Shown here: piece after piece, positions 7,441-15,226 of the stretch | How the letters are laid out: every line of letters starts with the position of its first letter | Position numbering within the stretch: the stretch's first letter is position 1 | NCBI RefSeq assembly: GCF_035695185.1 | Contig: NZ_DASSES010000019.1 | Span: forward strand, 1-27,930 | Direction of reading: 5' to 3' | Origin: Frateuria_A sp035695185 | Lineage (GTDB): Bacteria > Pseudomonadota > Gammaproteobacteria > Xanthomonadales > Rhodanobacteraceae | DNA: 27,930 nucleotides | The notes under the pieces: model-generated | Told to the model about the DNA's origin: nothing | Databases searched by the model: none | What the model saw: the letters and a program-made list of their open reading frames with translations, nothing else | Made by a program: the position numbers and the translations under genes

Positions 7441-9027
7441 TTACCGGGGCCGGCAGCTCACGCCGACGGCGGCAAACGCGGCCACCACGTCAGTGGTGGG
7501 ATAGCCGCGATCGGTCGCGGCCTGCTCGACGCCGCACGCGCCGGTGTCGAAGGTCTCGTCCGGCGCCCAGTAGAGCGCGTTGGCGTCGTGGAACACCTCG
7601 AACGCCGTGCGCGTGTTCCAGCCGGCGCTGCGCGCCAGCGTGCAGAAGGCGCGGTTGTAGACGCCGCTGGAGTAGTGCACGTCCAGCCCGTCGTAGTACC
7701 GGCTGGCGTCGTCGATGGACATGCCGTCGTTGCTGGGCGTGCACATGTCGCGCAGCGCGGCCATGCCCAGCAGCGGCACGGTCGCCGGCTTGACGATCTC
7801 GCCACCGGTCATGAAGTCATTGCTGCCGCGGTCGAAGTACTTGACCGCCTCGCCGGCCATGTCCGAGAAGGCTTCGTTCATGCCGCCGGACTGGCCGTCG
7901 TACTCCAGGCCCGAATGTTGCTCCGTGAACCCGTGGCTGATCTCGTGCCCGGTGATGTCCAGTACCACGAACGGGTAGAAGTACTGGTCGCCGTCGCCGA
8001 AGACCATCTCCGAGCCGTCCCAGAAGGCATTCTCGTAGCTGGTGCCGTAATGCACCCACATGTGCAGCTGCATCGGAGTACCGTCGCCGTTCATCAGCGG
8101 CGGCGCGCCGAACCAGCTGTCGTACATGTCGTAGACCACGCCACCGAAGTGATGGGCGTCGTTGATGGGCGAGTAGGCACCGTTGATGCCGTCGCCCATG
8201 CTGGTCCAGCCGGCCGGGTTGGTGCCCGCGCAGCCGAACGACCACAACGTCACGCGCTGGCCGCCGGCCAGGTTGTAGGTGGCGACCCGATCATCCTGCA
8301 GGTAGCAGGTATTGCCGATGCGGGTGCCGCTGAGCAGCTCGCGGCCGGCGCCCGAGCCGTCGTAGTGATACAGCCCGGTCACGCCGTTGCCGCCAGGACC
8401 GTTCGCGCTGATCGACGTGGGTGTGCCGGTGCCGGGCGGACGGCGGCCGGTGGTCAGGCCATTCCACTGGCGCAGGACCTCGCCGGTATCGGCGTCGACG
8501 ATGGCGGTCGGACGCGAAAGCTGGCCGTTGGCGGTCACCAGGTAGGACGTGTGGTAGGCCAGCCGGGCCGGGCCCTTGGCCTGCGGATAGACGAACAGCT
8601 CGCTCTGCACGTGGCTGGCCGCCAGGCCGCGCTGGCCGAGCTTCGCCTGCAGGGCGGCCTGCGCCTGGGCGCCGTTGAGGCGCGGGCGCACCGACGACAA
8701 CTGACTGCCCAGGCTGGCCTCGGCCTCGCCATGGGCGCCGAGCACATTGCCGCGGGCGTCGCGCTCGACCACCACGCTGCGGCCGTAGACCGGTACGCCG
8801 TGGAAAGTCTGTCGCTCGCGCGTCTTGACGGTGCCGCGTACCGTTTTCGCGCGGGCACCGGCGATGAAGGTGTTGCCCTGGCCCAGGCCGAGGCGATTGG
8901 CCAGCGTGGCCGAGGTGATCTGGCCGAGGTGGCCGGCGTGAACGTGGACGGGTGTGGCAGCGCACAGCGAAACCGAGGCGCAACCCAGCGCGGCGAGCAA
9001 TGCGCCGGCAAGCTTCTTGTGGAACAT
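7441..9027 (-). CDS. Secreted M4-family (thermolysin/pseudolysin-like) zinc metalloprotease
   Basis: 528-residue preproenzyme. Residues 1-24 are a Sec signal peptide (MFHKKLAGALLAALGCASVS...). The propeptide has an FTP region (about 35-90, with QTFHGVPVYGRSVVV) and a PepSY-like region (about 115-190, ending DADTGEVL). The mature peptidase begins near residue 200. Catalytic and zinc residues are visible: HEISH (361-365), third ligand Glu385 in GGMNEAFSDM, and the transition-state His451 in DVHYSSGVYNRAF. Six cysteines in the mature part suggest disulfides as in pseudolysin. There is no C-terminal PPC or P domain. The start is supported by GGGGGA upstream of the ATG. Proteases of this family in gammaproteobacteria are typically exported by the T2SS, whose operon lies just downstream; that link is inference. 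Confidence 0.96.
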   Translation of the reverse strand: MFHKKLAGALLAALGCASVSLCAATPVHVHAGHLGQITSATLANRLGLGQGNTFIAGARAKTVRGTVKTRERQTFHGVPVYGRSVVVERDARGNVLGAHGEAEASLGSQLSSVRPRLNGAQAQAALQAKLGQRGLAASHVQSELFVYPQAKGPARLAYHTSYLVTANGQLSRPTAIVDADTGEVLRQWNGLTTGRRPPGTGTPTSISANGPGGNGVTGLYHYDGSGAGRELLSGTRIGNTCYLQDDRVATYNLAGGQRVTLWSFGCAGTNPAGWTSMGDGINGAYSPINDAHHFGGVVYDMYDSWFGAPPLMNGDGTPMQLHMWVHYGTSYENAFWDGSEMVFGDGDQYFYPFVVLDITGHEISHGFTEQHSGLEYDGQSGGMNEAFSDMAGEAVKYFDRGSNDFMTGGEIVKPATVPLLGMAALRDMCTPSNDGMSIDDASRYYDGLDVHYSSGVYNRAFCTLARSAGWNTRTAFEVFHDANALYWAPDETFDTGACGVEQAATDRGYPTTDVVAAFAAVGVSCRPR

Positions 9028-9110
9028 GTTTTCCCCCTGCGGACGGTGGCCCGGCGCTCAAGGCTCGGGCTCGTAGCGCCGTCGATCTTCCCGAAAACGA
9101 CGACTTCGTC

Positions 9111-9139
9111 ACACTATGGGGGCTTGACGGGAGCGTCAA
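9111..9139 (-). promoter_or_regulatory. Sigma70-like promoter of the M4 protease, overlapped by an inverted repeat
   Basis: Read on the minus strand: -35 TTGACG (9139-9134), a 17-bp spacer, -10 TAGTGT (9116-9111). The predicted start near 9104 gives a leader of about 77 nt to the ATG at 9027. TTGACGGGAGCGTCAA (9124-9139) is an inverted repeat with perfect 6-bp arms and a 4-bp centre covering the -35 box, so it may be a repressor or activator site. Confidence 0.6.
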
Positions 9140-9238
9140 CCGCGAATTTTTCCAAGAGCCTTCGCGTCGGCTTTCTGTTATCGGCGCCCGGTTACCGCCG
9201 AGGCACTGGCCGGCCCGGGCCGCGATCGCCGGCGGGCC

Positions 9239-9254
9239 GGCGGCACAGGCCGCC
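9239..9254 (-). terminator. Possible hairpin terminator after the S8 protease
   Basis: A perfect 6-bp stem GGCGGC / GCCGCC with a 4-nt loop lies 14 bp past the S8 protease stop codon; further GC-rich inverted repeats follow (about 9209-9240). There is no U-tract, so this may be a structured 3' end rather than a canonical terminator. Confidence 0.4.
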
Positions 9255-9268
9255 GACCCGGTCTGCGA

Positions 9269-11218
9269 TCACCTGGAGTATTTGCCCAGCACGCTCACCC
9301 CGCTGTAGGCGCTCCGGCCGACCACGGTGACGAACCAGCTGCCGGCGGCCGGATGGTTCAACACCACCGACTCGCTGGTGCCCTCGTGTGCGGAGCGGCA
9401 GTGGTAGCTCGCCGGCGTGGCCGGGGTGTCCTTGTTCACGTAGAGGACGATGTCGCCACGGCCGCCGCTGGTGCGCAGGCTCAGCTTGCCGGCGCCGGCC
9501 GGCACATCGATGCGATAGGTCGTGCGGCTGCCTTTCGCCCCGGACTGGTCAGACAACGCCACGCCGTTGCCCAACAGGGTCCCCAGGTTGGCCGAGCCAC
9601 TGCTGTTGATGGCCAGGTTCACCGCCGCATAGGCATCCAGGATGCCCGCGCCGATCCGGTGATCGGGCGCCACCTTGGGCGTGATGGCGGTGCGCTGGAG
9701 GATCCCCAGCACCGCGGTCGGCGACAACGGCTTGAGACCGCGGGCCAGGCGGGCACCCTGCATCAGCGCGACGGTCCCGCTGACGTGCGGGGTGGCCTGC
9801 GAGGTGCCAGCGTAACCGGCATAGGCGGTGGCGTTGGCCACCGGCGTGGTGGTGCCGCTGTTGATCGCCTGCCAGACGAAACCGTCCGAAACCTGGTCGC
9901 CGCTGTTGCGGTCGCCCGCGTAGATGCCGCCGCCGGGCGCGGCCAGATCGACGGCACGGCCGTAGTTGGAGTAGTAGGCGCGCCGGCTGGTGATGCCGGT
10001 CGAGGCCACGGTGATCGTGCCGGGGCAGCTGGCCGGCGAGTAGTACTTCGCGTTGTCGTCGTCGTTGCCGGCGGCGACCACCACGACCGCGCCGCGCCGG
10101 TTGGCCAGGGCGATCGCCTGCCCCATCGGGTCGTCCGCGGTGCACTGGCCGTAGCCGCCCAGGCTCAGGTTGATCACCTGCGCCGGATGGGTGTTGTCCG
10201 GGACACCGTCGACATGGCCGCCGGCTGCCCAGATGATGGCGTCGCTGATGTCGCTGTCGTAACCGCCGCAGTGGCCGAGTACGCGGATCGGCAACACCCG
10301 TGCGTGGTAGGCGATACCGGCCAGGCCGATGCCGTTGTCGGTGCGCTCGGCGCCGACCGTGCTGGCGACGTGGGTGCCGTGCCAGGAGCTCGGTTGCGGC
10401 GGGGAGAACGCGTCGGTGCACATGGACTTCCAGGGCTCGCTGGTGGTCCAGTCGCCGCGATCCCAGCCGCCGGGTACACGGCCATCCTTCTTGCGCCCGG
10501 AAAGGAAGGCGTCGGTGATGAAGTCGTAACCGGCGCCGGCCAGCTTGGTGTTCACGTCCACGTGGGTGGTGATGCCGGTGTCCAGCACGGCGATGACGAT
10601 GCCCCTGCCGTCGGCCAGATCCCACGCCGCATTGACGTGCGAGCCGCCGAAGTTGCGGTCGCCGAAGGCGCTGGCGCGCCCACTGGGCGCCTTCAGGTCC
10701 CACTGGTACTGGCGGAACTCGGTGTCACTCGGGCGGAACGCGGACGGGCGCAACGAGGCGGGCGCGGCGATGTCGGCCACCGGATGGCGCAACACGTCCG
10801 GCGCCACGTGCAGCACCGCCGGGTCGCTGGCGATCTGCTCCATCAGTGCGGCCGCTTCGTTGCCATCGAGCTTGCGCGAGGTGCGCAGCACGTCCGCCCC
10901 GATCGCGAGCCGTCGTCCATAGCTGGCCTGCACCGGCGCCTGCAACCGGCCCTGCGGACCGAACGTGGCGCGCACCAGGCCGGCGCGGGAAAGCGCCGCC
11001 CCCATGCTCTGCCGCATGAGCGACGGGTTGGCCCGTTCGGCGCTGCCCGGCCGCCAGGTCACGATGAAGCGGTCGTAGTGACCGTCGCGCTTCAGCGAGC
11101 TGATGTTGTAGTGGGTGCCACCCAGTCCGCCGCTGGCGCTGGCGGCGTGCGCCGCCAGGGAGAAGGCGAGGGCCAGCGAGGCGCCGAACAGCGCCCCGAT
11201 CCGCATACGATTTGCCAT
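9269..11218 (-). CDS. Secreted S8 subtilisin-like serine protease with C-terminal PPC domain
   Basis: 649 residues from the ATG at 11216-11218, which has GGGGAA seven bases upstream and is directly followed by a Sec signal peptide (MRIGALFGASLALAFSLAAHA). Although the frame is open for another 1 kb upstream, that part is antisense to tatD and is not coding. After a propeptide of about 150 residues comes the peptidase domain with Asp213 (VLDTGITTH), His280 (WHGTHVAS), oxyanion Asn385 (VAAGN) and Ser473 (GTSQATPHVSG). Residues about 550-649 look like a pre-peptidase C-terminal (PPC) beta-sandwich (DIVLYV..., GSWFVTVVG...). The family degrades extracellular protein; similar enzymes in Xanthomonas-related bacteria are T2SS substrates. 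It probably forms its own transcription unit. Confidence 0.95.
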   Translation of the reverse strand: MANRMRIGALFGASLALAFSLAAHAASASGGLGGTHYNISSLKRDGHYDRFIVTWRPGSAERANPSLMRQSMGAALSRAGLVRATFGPQGRLQAPVQASYGRRLAIGADVLRTSRKLDGNEAAALMEQIASDPAVLHVAPDVLRHPVADIAAPASLRPSAFRPSDTEFRQYQWDLKAPSGRASAFGDRNFGGSHVNAAWDLADGRGIVIAVLDTGITTHVDVNTKLAGAGYDFITDAFLSGRKKDGRVPGGWDRGDWTTSEPWKSMCTDAFSPPQPSSWHGTHVASTVGAERTDNGIGLAGIAYHARVLPIRVLGHCGGYDSDISDAIIWAAGGHVDGVPDNTHPAQVINLSLGGYGQCTADDPMGQAIALANRRGAVVVVAAGNDDDNAKYYSPASCPGTITVASTGITSRRAYYSNYGRAVDLAAPGGGIYAGDRNSGDQVSDGFVWQAINSGTTTPVANATAYAGYAGTSQATPHVSGTVALMQGARLARGLKPLSPTAVLGILQRTAITPKVAPDHRIGAGILDAYAAVNLAINSSGSANLGTLLGNGVALSDQSGAKGSRTTYRIDVPAGAGKLSLRTSGGRGDIVLYVNKDTPATPASYHCRSAHEGTSESVVLNHPAAGSWFVTVVGRSAYSGVSVLGKYSR

Positions 11219-11491
11219 GAAGTGATTCCCCGAAATTGAGCACCCTCCGCCTTGCACGGAGGGCAGTACTGCACGGGGTCCTGGAACCCCGCTTCCGTCG
11301 ACGATGGTCGCCGTGGACGCGTCCTGCCGGCTGTCGCGTGACTGCATCACCAACGCCCCCACTGCTTCCCTGCCGTCGTCGGCTTGCACGCTAGGTGGTC
11401 GCTTGTCGCCTCCATGTGACAGCGGGCTCGACGGGCGGCGCCTTGCCAATCCGGGCCGCTCTGCAACAATGCGCGCTTTTGCGGGCAAGCC
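11219..11491. other. Divergent spacer between S8 protease and tatD
   Basis: 273 bp. A 7-bp inverted repeat (CCCTCCG...CGGAGGG, 11243-11263) and a 5-bp one (GGGGT...ACCCC, about 11275-11290) lie close before the protease start and could structure its leader RNA. The tatD side has a promoter candidate (separate entry). I find no convincing protease promoter by eye. Confidence 0.4.
11443..11470 (+). promoter_or_regulatory. Candidate promoter of tatD
   Basis: -35 TTGCCA (11443-11448, five of six consensus), a 16-bp spacer, -10 AACAAT (11465-11470, four of six). Predicted start near 11477, leaving a leader of about 15 nt before the ATG at 11492, which has only a weak GCGGGC-type binding site. Confidence 0.45.
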
Positions 11492-12277
11492 ATGCAGCTG
11501 GTCGACATCGGCGCCAATCTCACCCACGAATCCTTCCGGCACGACTTCGCCGAGGTGCTGGCGCGGGCGGCGGCCCAGGGCGTCACGCGGATGGTGGTGA
11601 CCGGGGCGTCGCGCGAGGGCAGCGAGCAGGCACTGGCCCTGGCGCACGCGCACCCCGGCGTGTTGTGGGCGACCGCGGGGGTGCACCCACACCATGCGAT
11701 CGACTACGACGAGGCTACCGACGCACGCCTGCGCGAGCTGGCCCGGCTGCCCGCCGTGCGCGCGGTCGGCGAGACCGGACTGGATTACCACCGCAACTAC
11801 TCCCCGCGCGAGGTGCAACTGCGCGTGTTCGAGCAACAGCTCGCCATCGCCGCGGAACTCGGCAAGCCGCTGTTCCTGCACCAGCGCGACGCGCACGCGG
11901 ATTTCCTGCCCCTGCTGCGGCGTTACCGCGACCACGTGCCGGCGGCGGTGGTCCACTGCTTTACCGACACCCGCGAGGCACTGCATGACTACCTGGCGCT
12001 GGGCTGCCACATCGGCATCACCGGCTGGATCTGCGACGAGCGGCGCGGTACGCACCTGCGCGAGTTCGTGCGCGAGATTCCCGCCGACCGGCTGCTGCTG
12101 GAGACCGACGCACCCTACCTGTTGCCACGCACCGTGCGCCCGCAGCCCAGCCACCGGCGCAACGAGCCGATGTACCTGAAACACATCTGCGAGGAAGTCG
12201 CGCGCGACCGTGGCGAACCGGTGGACGTGACCGCGGCGAACAGCACCGCGGCGGCGGTGGCGTTCTTCGGGCTGTAG
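11492..12277 (+). CDS. tatD: TatD-family metal-dependent DNase
   Basis: 261 residues, the normal length. TatD is a cytoplasmic metal-dependent 3'-5' DNase of the amidohydrolase superfamily, linked in E. coli to DNA repair and quality control, and not needed for Tat export despite its name. TIM-barrel metal-site motifs are visible in order: DIGANLT at the N-terminus, TAGVHPHH (61-68), GETGLDYHRN with the metal-bridging Glu94, FLHQRDAH, AVVHCFTDTRE, GITGWICDERRG and ETDAPYLLPR, then PSHRRNEP near the C-terminus. The GWICDERRG and SHRRNEP blocks fit true TatD better than the paralogues YcfH or YjjV. It stands alone on the plus strand with minus-strand genes on both sides. Confidence 0.95.
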   Translation: MQLVDIGANLTHESFRHDFAEVLARAAAQGVTRMVVTGASREGSEQALALAHAHPGVLWATAGVHPHHAIDYDEATDARLRELARLPAVRAVGETGLDYHRNYSPREVQLRVFEQQLAIAAELGKPLFLHQRDAHADFLPLLRRYRDHVPAAVVHCFTDTREALHDYLALGCHIGITGWICDERRGTHLREFVREIPADRLLLETDAPYLLPRTVRPQPSHRRNEPMYLKHICEEVARDRGEPVDVTAANSTAAAVAFFGL

Positions 12278-12686
12278 CACCCTGCCCCAGGAAGGAGCCG
12301 CGAGCGGTGGGACTCGGGCCGTGGCGTCCTCGCAAACGAGAAGGACGGCAAGACCGGCACTCCAATTCGCCGGATGTCTCCCTTGCCTCGACTCCCGGGC
12401 GCCCTCAGCAAGCGGCGGCAGCTCCTCTGTGAGCGAGGTGGCATCTGGCTCTTATCCTCACCGGGCTTAGCCAGGCCCTTTCTTTTGGCTACTTCTTGCG
12501 CCAGCAAAGAACAGCGACCCGAGCGCCGGCAGGCGATCGGAAGCCCGCCGCGAGCCAGGTCGAGACAAGGCACCACTACGATGAAAGAAGTGGACAGCCG
12601 AGAGAGCCCCCCGCGAACCCCGACCCCTCACCCCGACCGTCCCCGGAGGGGAGGGGGAGCCGGAAGCGGCACGCTCTCGGGGAAGG
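12278..12686. other. Non-coding stretch with repeat remnants
   Basis: 409 bp without a credible gene. It holds a dispersed repeat copy at 12624-12660 (separate entry) and, at about 12477-12520, a degenerate dyad (CTTTTGGCTACTTCTTG ... GCAAAGAACAGCGACC) resembling a dispersed repeat I recall from related genomes. Frames across it are low-complexity and lack ribosome binding sites. No clear terminator for tatD is visible. Confidence 0.5.
12624..12660 (+). repeat. Interspersed repeat, copy 3
   Basis: CCCCTCACCCCGACCGTCCC followed by GGAGGGGAGGGGGAGC: a pyrimidine-rich arm and a purine-rich arm that can pair. It shares the CCCCTCACCCC core and the layout of the two copies in the gspE-gspF gap. 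It lies 27 bp past the stop of the methyltransferase gene that ends at 12687. Confidence 0.55.
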
Positions 12687-13436
12687 TCAGACGATGCGGC
12701 CCACGCGGGTGAAGAAAGGCCAGCGCACGGCACGCACTTGGCCCGGATCGCCCCACGCCTCGGCCAGCGCCGGCGCGGCCGCCGCCACCGGATCGACGCC
12801 CGTGCGCTTGAGATACCGCTGCGTGGCCGACCACGAGCGCAGGTAAGCGAGGAACTGCGGCAGGTTCCAGTCCGCATGCATGCCGAAGCTGGGCGTCCCC
12901 ACCGGGTCGAACGGGAAAGGCAGCTCACGGTAGCCAGTGTCGACCAGTGCGCGCTCCGCGGGCCAGTCGCCGCCCAGCGTCTCGGCGTACAAGCGCAGTT
13001 CCACCGCATCCACCGCGCGGTCCACGCTGCAATTGCCGTAGGCGGAGATCGCCAGTAGTGCACCCGGTCGGGCGACCCGGCGCACCTCCGCATGGAAGGC
13101 ATCCAGGTCGAACCAGTGCAGCGCCTGCGACACGTTGACCAGGCTCAGGCTTCCGGCCGCCAGGGTGCTGCGCTCGGCTGGCTCGACGCGGTAATCGATC
13201 ACCGGATGCGCGCTCGCCTGCGCGATCTGCGTCGCGCTGGGATCGGTCGCCACCACGCGTTCGAAATGCGCCGCCAGGCCCAGGCTGGCCTGGCCGTTGC
13301 CGCAACCGGCATCCCAGGCCAGCGCCCGGTCCGGCACCTGTCCGGCGAGCCAGTCGAACCAGTCGGCAGGTGGCACCGGCCGCGCGTCGCGGTAGAGCGT
13401 GGCGTGGCCGGAGAAGTGATCCTTGAAGTCGCCCAT
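12687..13436 (-). CDS. Class I SAM-dependent methyltransferase
   Basis: 249 residues from the ATG at 13434-13436 (MGDFKDHFSGHATLYRDARP); the frame stays open upstream but the conserved part begins here. A Rossmann-like methyltransferase fold is shown by motif I WDAGCGNGQASLGLA (41-55), motif II ATDPSATQI (63-71) and NVSQALHWFD (101-110). The FSGHA...YR...RP opening, QALHWFD and the WSATQRY segment near the C-terminus resemble the Methyltransf_11 group that includes trans-aconitate/TMT1-like small-molecule enzymes. The substrate cannot be told from sequence. It lies 61 bp downstream of rluE on the same strand and may be the last gene of that cluster. The ribosome binding site is weak. Confidence 0.88.
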   Translation of the reverse strand: MGDFKDHFSGHATLYRDARPVPPADWFDWLAGQVPDRALAWDAGCGNGQASLGLAAHFERVVATDPSATQIAQASAHPVIDYRVEPAERSTLAAGSLSLVNVSQALHWFDLDAFHAEVRRVARPGALLAISAYGNCSVDRAVDAVELRLYAETLGGDWPAERALVDTGYRELPFPFDPVGTPSFGMHADWNLPQFLAYLRSWSATQRYLKRTGVDPVAAAAPALAEAWGDPGQVRAVRWPFFTRVGRIV

Positions 13437-13497
13437 GTCTTGAACCGTCGCCGTGGGTTTCCGGTGCCAGTGGAGGCCGCAACGGGCCGAAATCGCC

Positions 13498-14031
13498 CTA
13501 CAGGAGCCGGCGGGTTTCGCCTGGGCCCAGACCCTCAAGCGCGTATCCGCCGATCCGCACGCGGATGAGCCGCAGGGTCGGGAAACCCACCGCCGCCGTC
13601 ATCCGGCGCACCTGCCGGTTGCGCCCTTCGCGCAGCGTGATGCTGAGCCAGCTGGTGGGAATGGCCTTGCGGAACCGGACCGGCGGATCGCGCGGCCACA
13701 ACCAGTCCGGCTCGGCCGCGTGTTCGGCGCCCGCGGGCAAGGTGGGGCCGTCGTTGAGGGTGACGCCGCGCCGGAGCGCGGCCACCGCCTCGTCAGTGAC
13801 CGCACCATCCACCTGCACGAGGTAGGTCTTGGGCTGCTTGTGGCGAGGGTCGGTCAGCCGGTGCGCCAGGCGCCCGTCGTCGGTCAGCAGCAGCAGACCC
13901 TCGCTGTCGTGGTCCAGCCGCCCGGCCGGATAGACGTCCTTTTCGTGCACGTAATCGGCAAGCGTCCGCCGGCTGCCGTCACCGGAGAACTGGCAAAGCA
14001 CCCCATAAGGCTTGTTGAGCGCGATCAACAT
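13498..14031 (-). CDS. rluE: 23S rRNA pseudouridine(2457) synthase RluE
   Basis: 177 residues. This enzyme isomerises a uridine in the peptidyl-transferase region of 23S rRNA. It belongs to the RsuA/RluB/E/F group and, like E. coli RluE, has no N-terminal S4 domain. Conserved blocks: NKPYGVLCQF at the start, YPAGRLDHDSEGLLLLTDDG with catalytic Asp40, KTYLVQVDG, GVTLNDGPTLPAGAE, WLWPRDPPVRFRKAIPTSWL, and EGRNRQVRRMTAAVGFPTLRLIR. The DGPTLPAGA and PPVRxRKxIPTSW blocks match my recollection of RluE specifically. The ATG is three bases after the stop of the upstream exported methyltransferase, so translation is probably coupled. Confidence 0.94.
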   Translation of the reverse strand: MLIALNKPYGVLCQFSGDGSRRTLADYVHEKDVYPAGRLDHDSEGLLLLTDDGRLAHRLTDPRHKQPKTYLVQVDGAVTDEAVAALRRGVTLNDGPTLPAGAEHAAEPDWLWPRDPPVRFRKAIPTSWLSITLREGRNRQVRRMTAAVGFPTLRLIRVRIGGYALEGLGPGETRRLL

Positions 14032-14034
14032 CCG

Positions 14035-14910
14035 TCACGGTGCGGAGGCCGCGTGCGCCGGCGCCTCCGGCTTGACGAAGCGCAGCGTCATGCGGTCGGA
14101 CTCGCCGATGGCCTGGTACGTGGCCTTGTCCTTCTCGCCCAGGGCCAGCGTCGGCGGCAGCGTCCACACGCCCTTGGGATGGTCGTGGTCGTCCCGGGGG
14201 TTGGCGTTGACCTCGCTGCGCCCGTCCAGCACGAAGCCGGCATCGGTGGCGAGCCTGACCACGTAGGCGACCGGCAGGTAGCCGCTGCCCTTGACCTCTT
14301 CCGGCGTGGCGTCGGCATCGGCGCGATGATCGACCACGCCGAGTACCCCGCCCGGCTTCAGCACCGCGTAGAACGCCCTGAACATCGCCGCCGCGGTGCC
14401 GTCGGTCGCCCAGTTGTGCGCGTTGCGGAAGGTCAGCACGCGGTCGGCCGAACCGGGCGGACCGAACACCGGCGCCCTGGGGTCGAAGCTCACGATGGTC
14501 GCCTGGTCGAACTGCGCCGGGTGCGCGGCGAACAGCTTGCGCAGGGCACTGTCGTCCTCGCCCGCCTCGGCGTCGGTCGACGCCTGCTTCTCGGCGGCGA
14601 TGTAATGGCCGTTGTCGCGCAACAGCGGCGCCAGGATCTGCGCATACCAGCCGCCGCCCGGGGTGATCTCGATCACCGTCTGGTCCGGCCGCAGCTCGAA
14701 GAACTCCAGGGTTTCCTTCGGGTGGCGCCAGACGTCGCGCGCGCGCTGGTCGGCCGGTCGCCACGGCCCGGCGACGACCCGGTCCAGTTGCGCGGCGGTG
14801 TAGTCGCTGGCACTGGTCGGCGGCACCAGCGCGTCGGTGGGCTGGTCCTGCGCCAGGGCGGGGCCGGCCGCCAGGGCGAGGGTACAGAGGGCAGGCAGCA
14901 ATCGCTTCAT
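14035..14910 (-). CDS. Predicted exported SAM-methyltransferase-fold protein (COG4798-like)
   Basis: 291 residues. The start is the ATG at 14908-14910, with GGAG six bases upstream; a second ATG four codons earlier is less well placed. Residues 1-20 form a clear signal peptide (MKRLLPALCTLALAAGPALA) with an ALA cut site. The rest looks like a class I methyltransferase: RxxxxxRHPKETLEFFELRPDQ, then motif I VIEITPGGGWYAQIL (79-93), LTFRNAHNW and a YAVLKPGGVLGVVDHR block. This fits the family of 'predicted methyltransferases' COG4798, whose members often carry signal peptides. Function is unknown, and SAM is not expected in the periplasm, so a non-methyltransferase role is possible. It is the first gene of a minus-strand cluster with rluE. 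Confidence 0.85.
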   Translation of the reverse strand: MKRLLPALCTLALAAGPALAQDQPTDALVPPTSASDYTAAQLDRVVAGPWRPADQRARDVWRHPKETLEFFELRPDQTVIEITPGGGWYAQILAPLLRDNGHYIAAEKQASTDAEAGEDDSALRKLFAAHPAQFDQATIVSFDPRAPVFGPPGSADRVLTFRNAHNWATDGTAAAMFRAFYAVLKPGGVLGVVDHRADADATPEEVKGSGYLPVAYVVRLATDAGFVLDGRSEVNANPRDDHDHPKGVWTLPPTLALGEKDKATYQAIGESDRMTLRFVKPEAPAHAASAP

Positions 14911-15226
14911 GATGATCTCCATGGCCACGCGGGTCGCTTCGGTAGGGTCGCGGCAGACCGACCGCGATGTCGATGTGCCATGCGGGTCGGGGGCGTACCT
15001 GCCACATCGGGTCGAGGATGCGGTCGATGCCCTCGTGGCAAGCCGGCCCGGCGGCCTGAGGAAAGCGTGCCGCCGGCGGCCGGGAAGGTCCGGTCGGCCG
15101 GCTTCTGCAGTCCCCGCGCGCCGTGTGGATGCCGGTTTCCGTCCGACCGGTTGAGGCGGGCGCATTCTAGCCGAGCACGATGGCCGTGCAGGAATGCCCG
15201 CGCGGGCTCGCTGCAGCGGCAAGCAC
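14911..15226. other. Spacer between frmA and the exported methyltransferase
   Basis: 316 bp. The minus strand has a -10-like TAGAAT (15169-15164) without a good -35 box. A strong imperfect GC hairpin spans 15043-15083 (CCGGCCCGGCGGC against GCCGCCGGCGGCCGG) and could be a terminator for frmA or a leader structure. The open frame continuing upstream of the methyltransferase has no binding site and atypical composition; I see no gene. Confidence 0.4.

Noticed and set aside
5356..9330. A 1324-residue open frame on the plus strand across the adhesin and metalloprotease
   Set aside because: It is antisense to two genes with clear domains and signal peptides. Its His/Arg/Gly/Ala-rich composition is typical of antisense frames in high-GC DNA.
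11219..12280. A 354-residue N-terminal extension of the S8 protease
   Set aside because: It is antisense to tatD. The signal peptide and a ribosome binding site mark the true start at 11218.
14911..15222. A 104-residue N-terminal extension of the exported methyltransferase
   Set aside because: No binding site and atypical residues; it would bury the signal peptide inside the protein.
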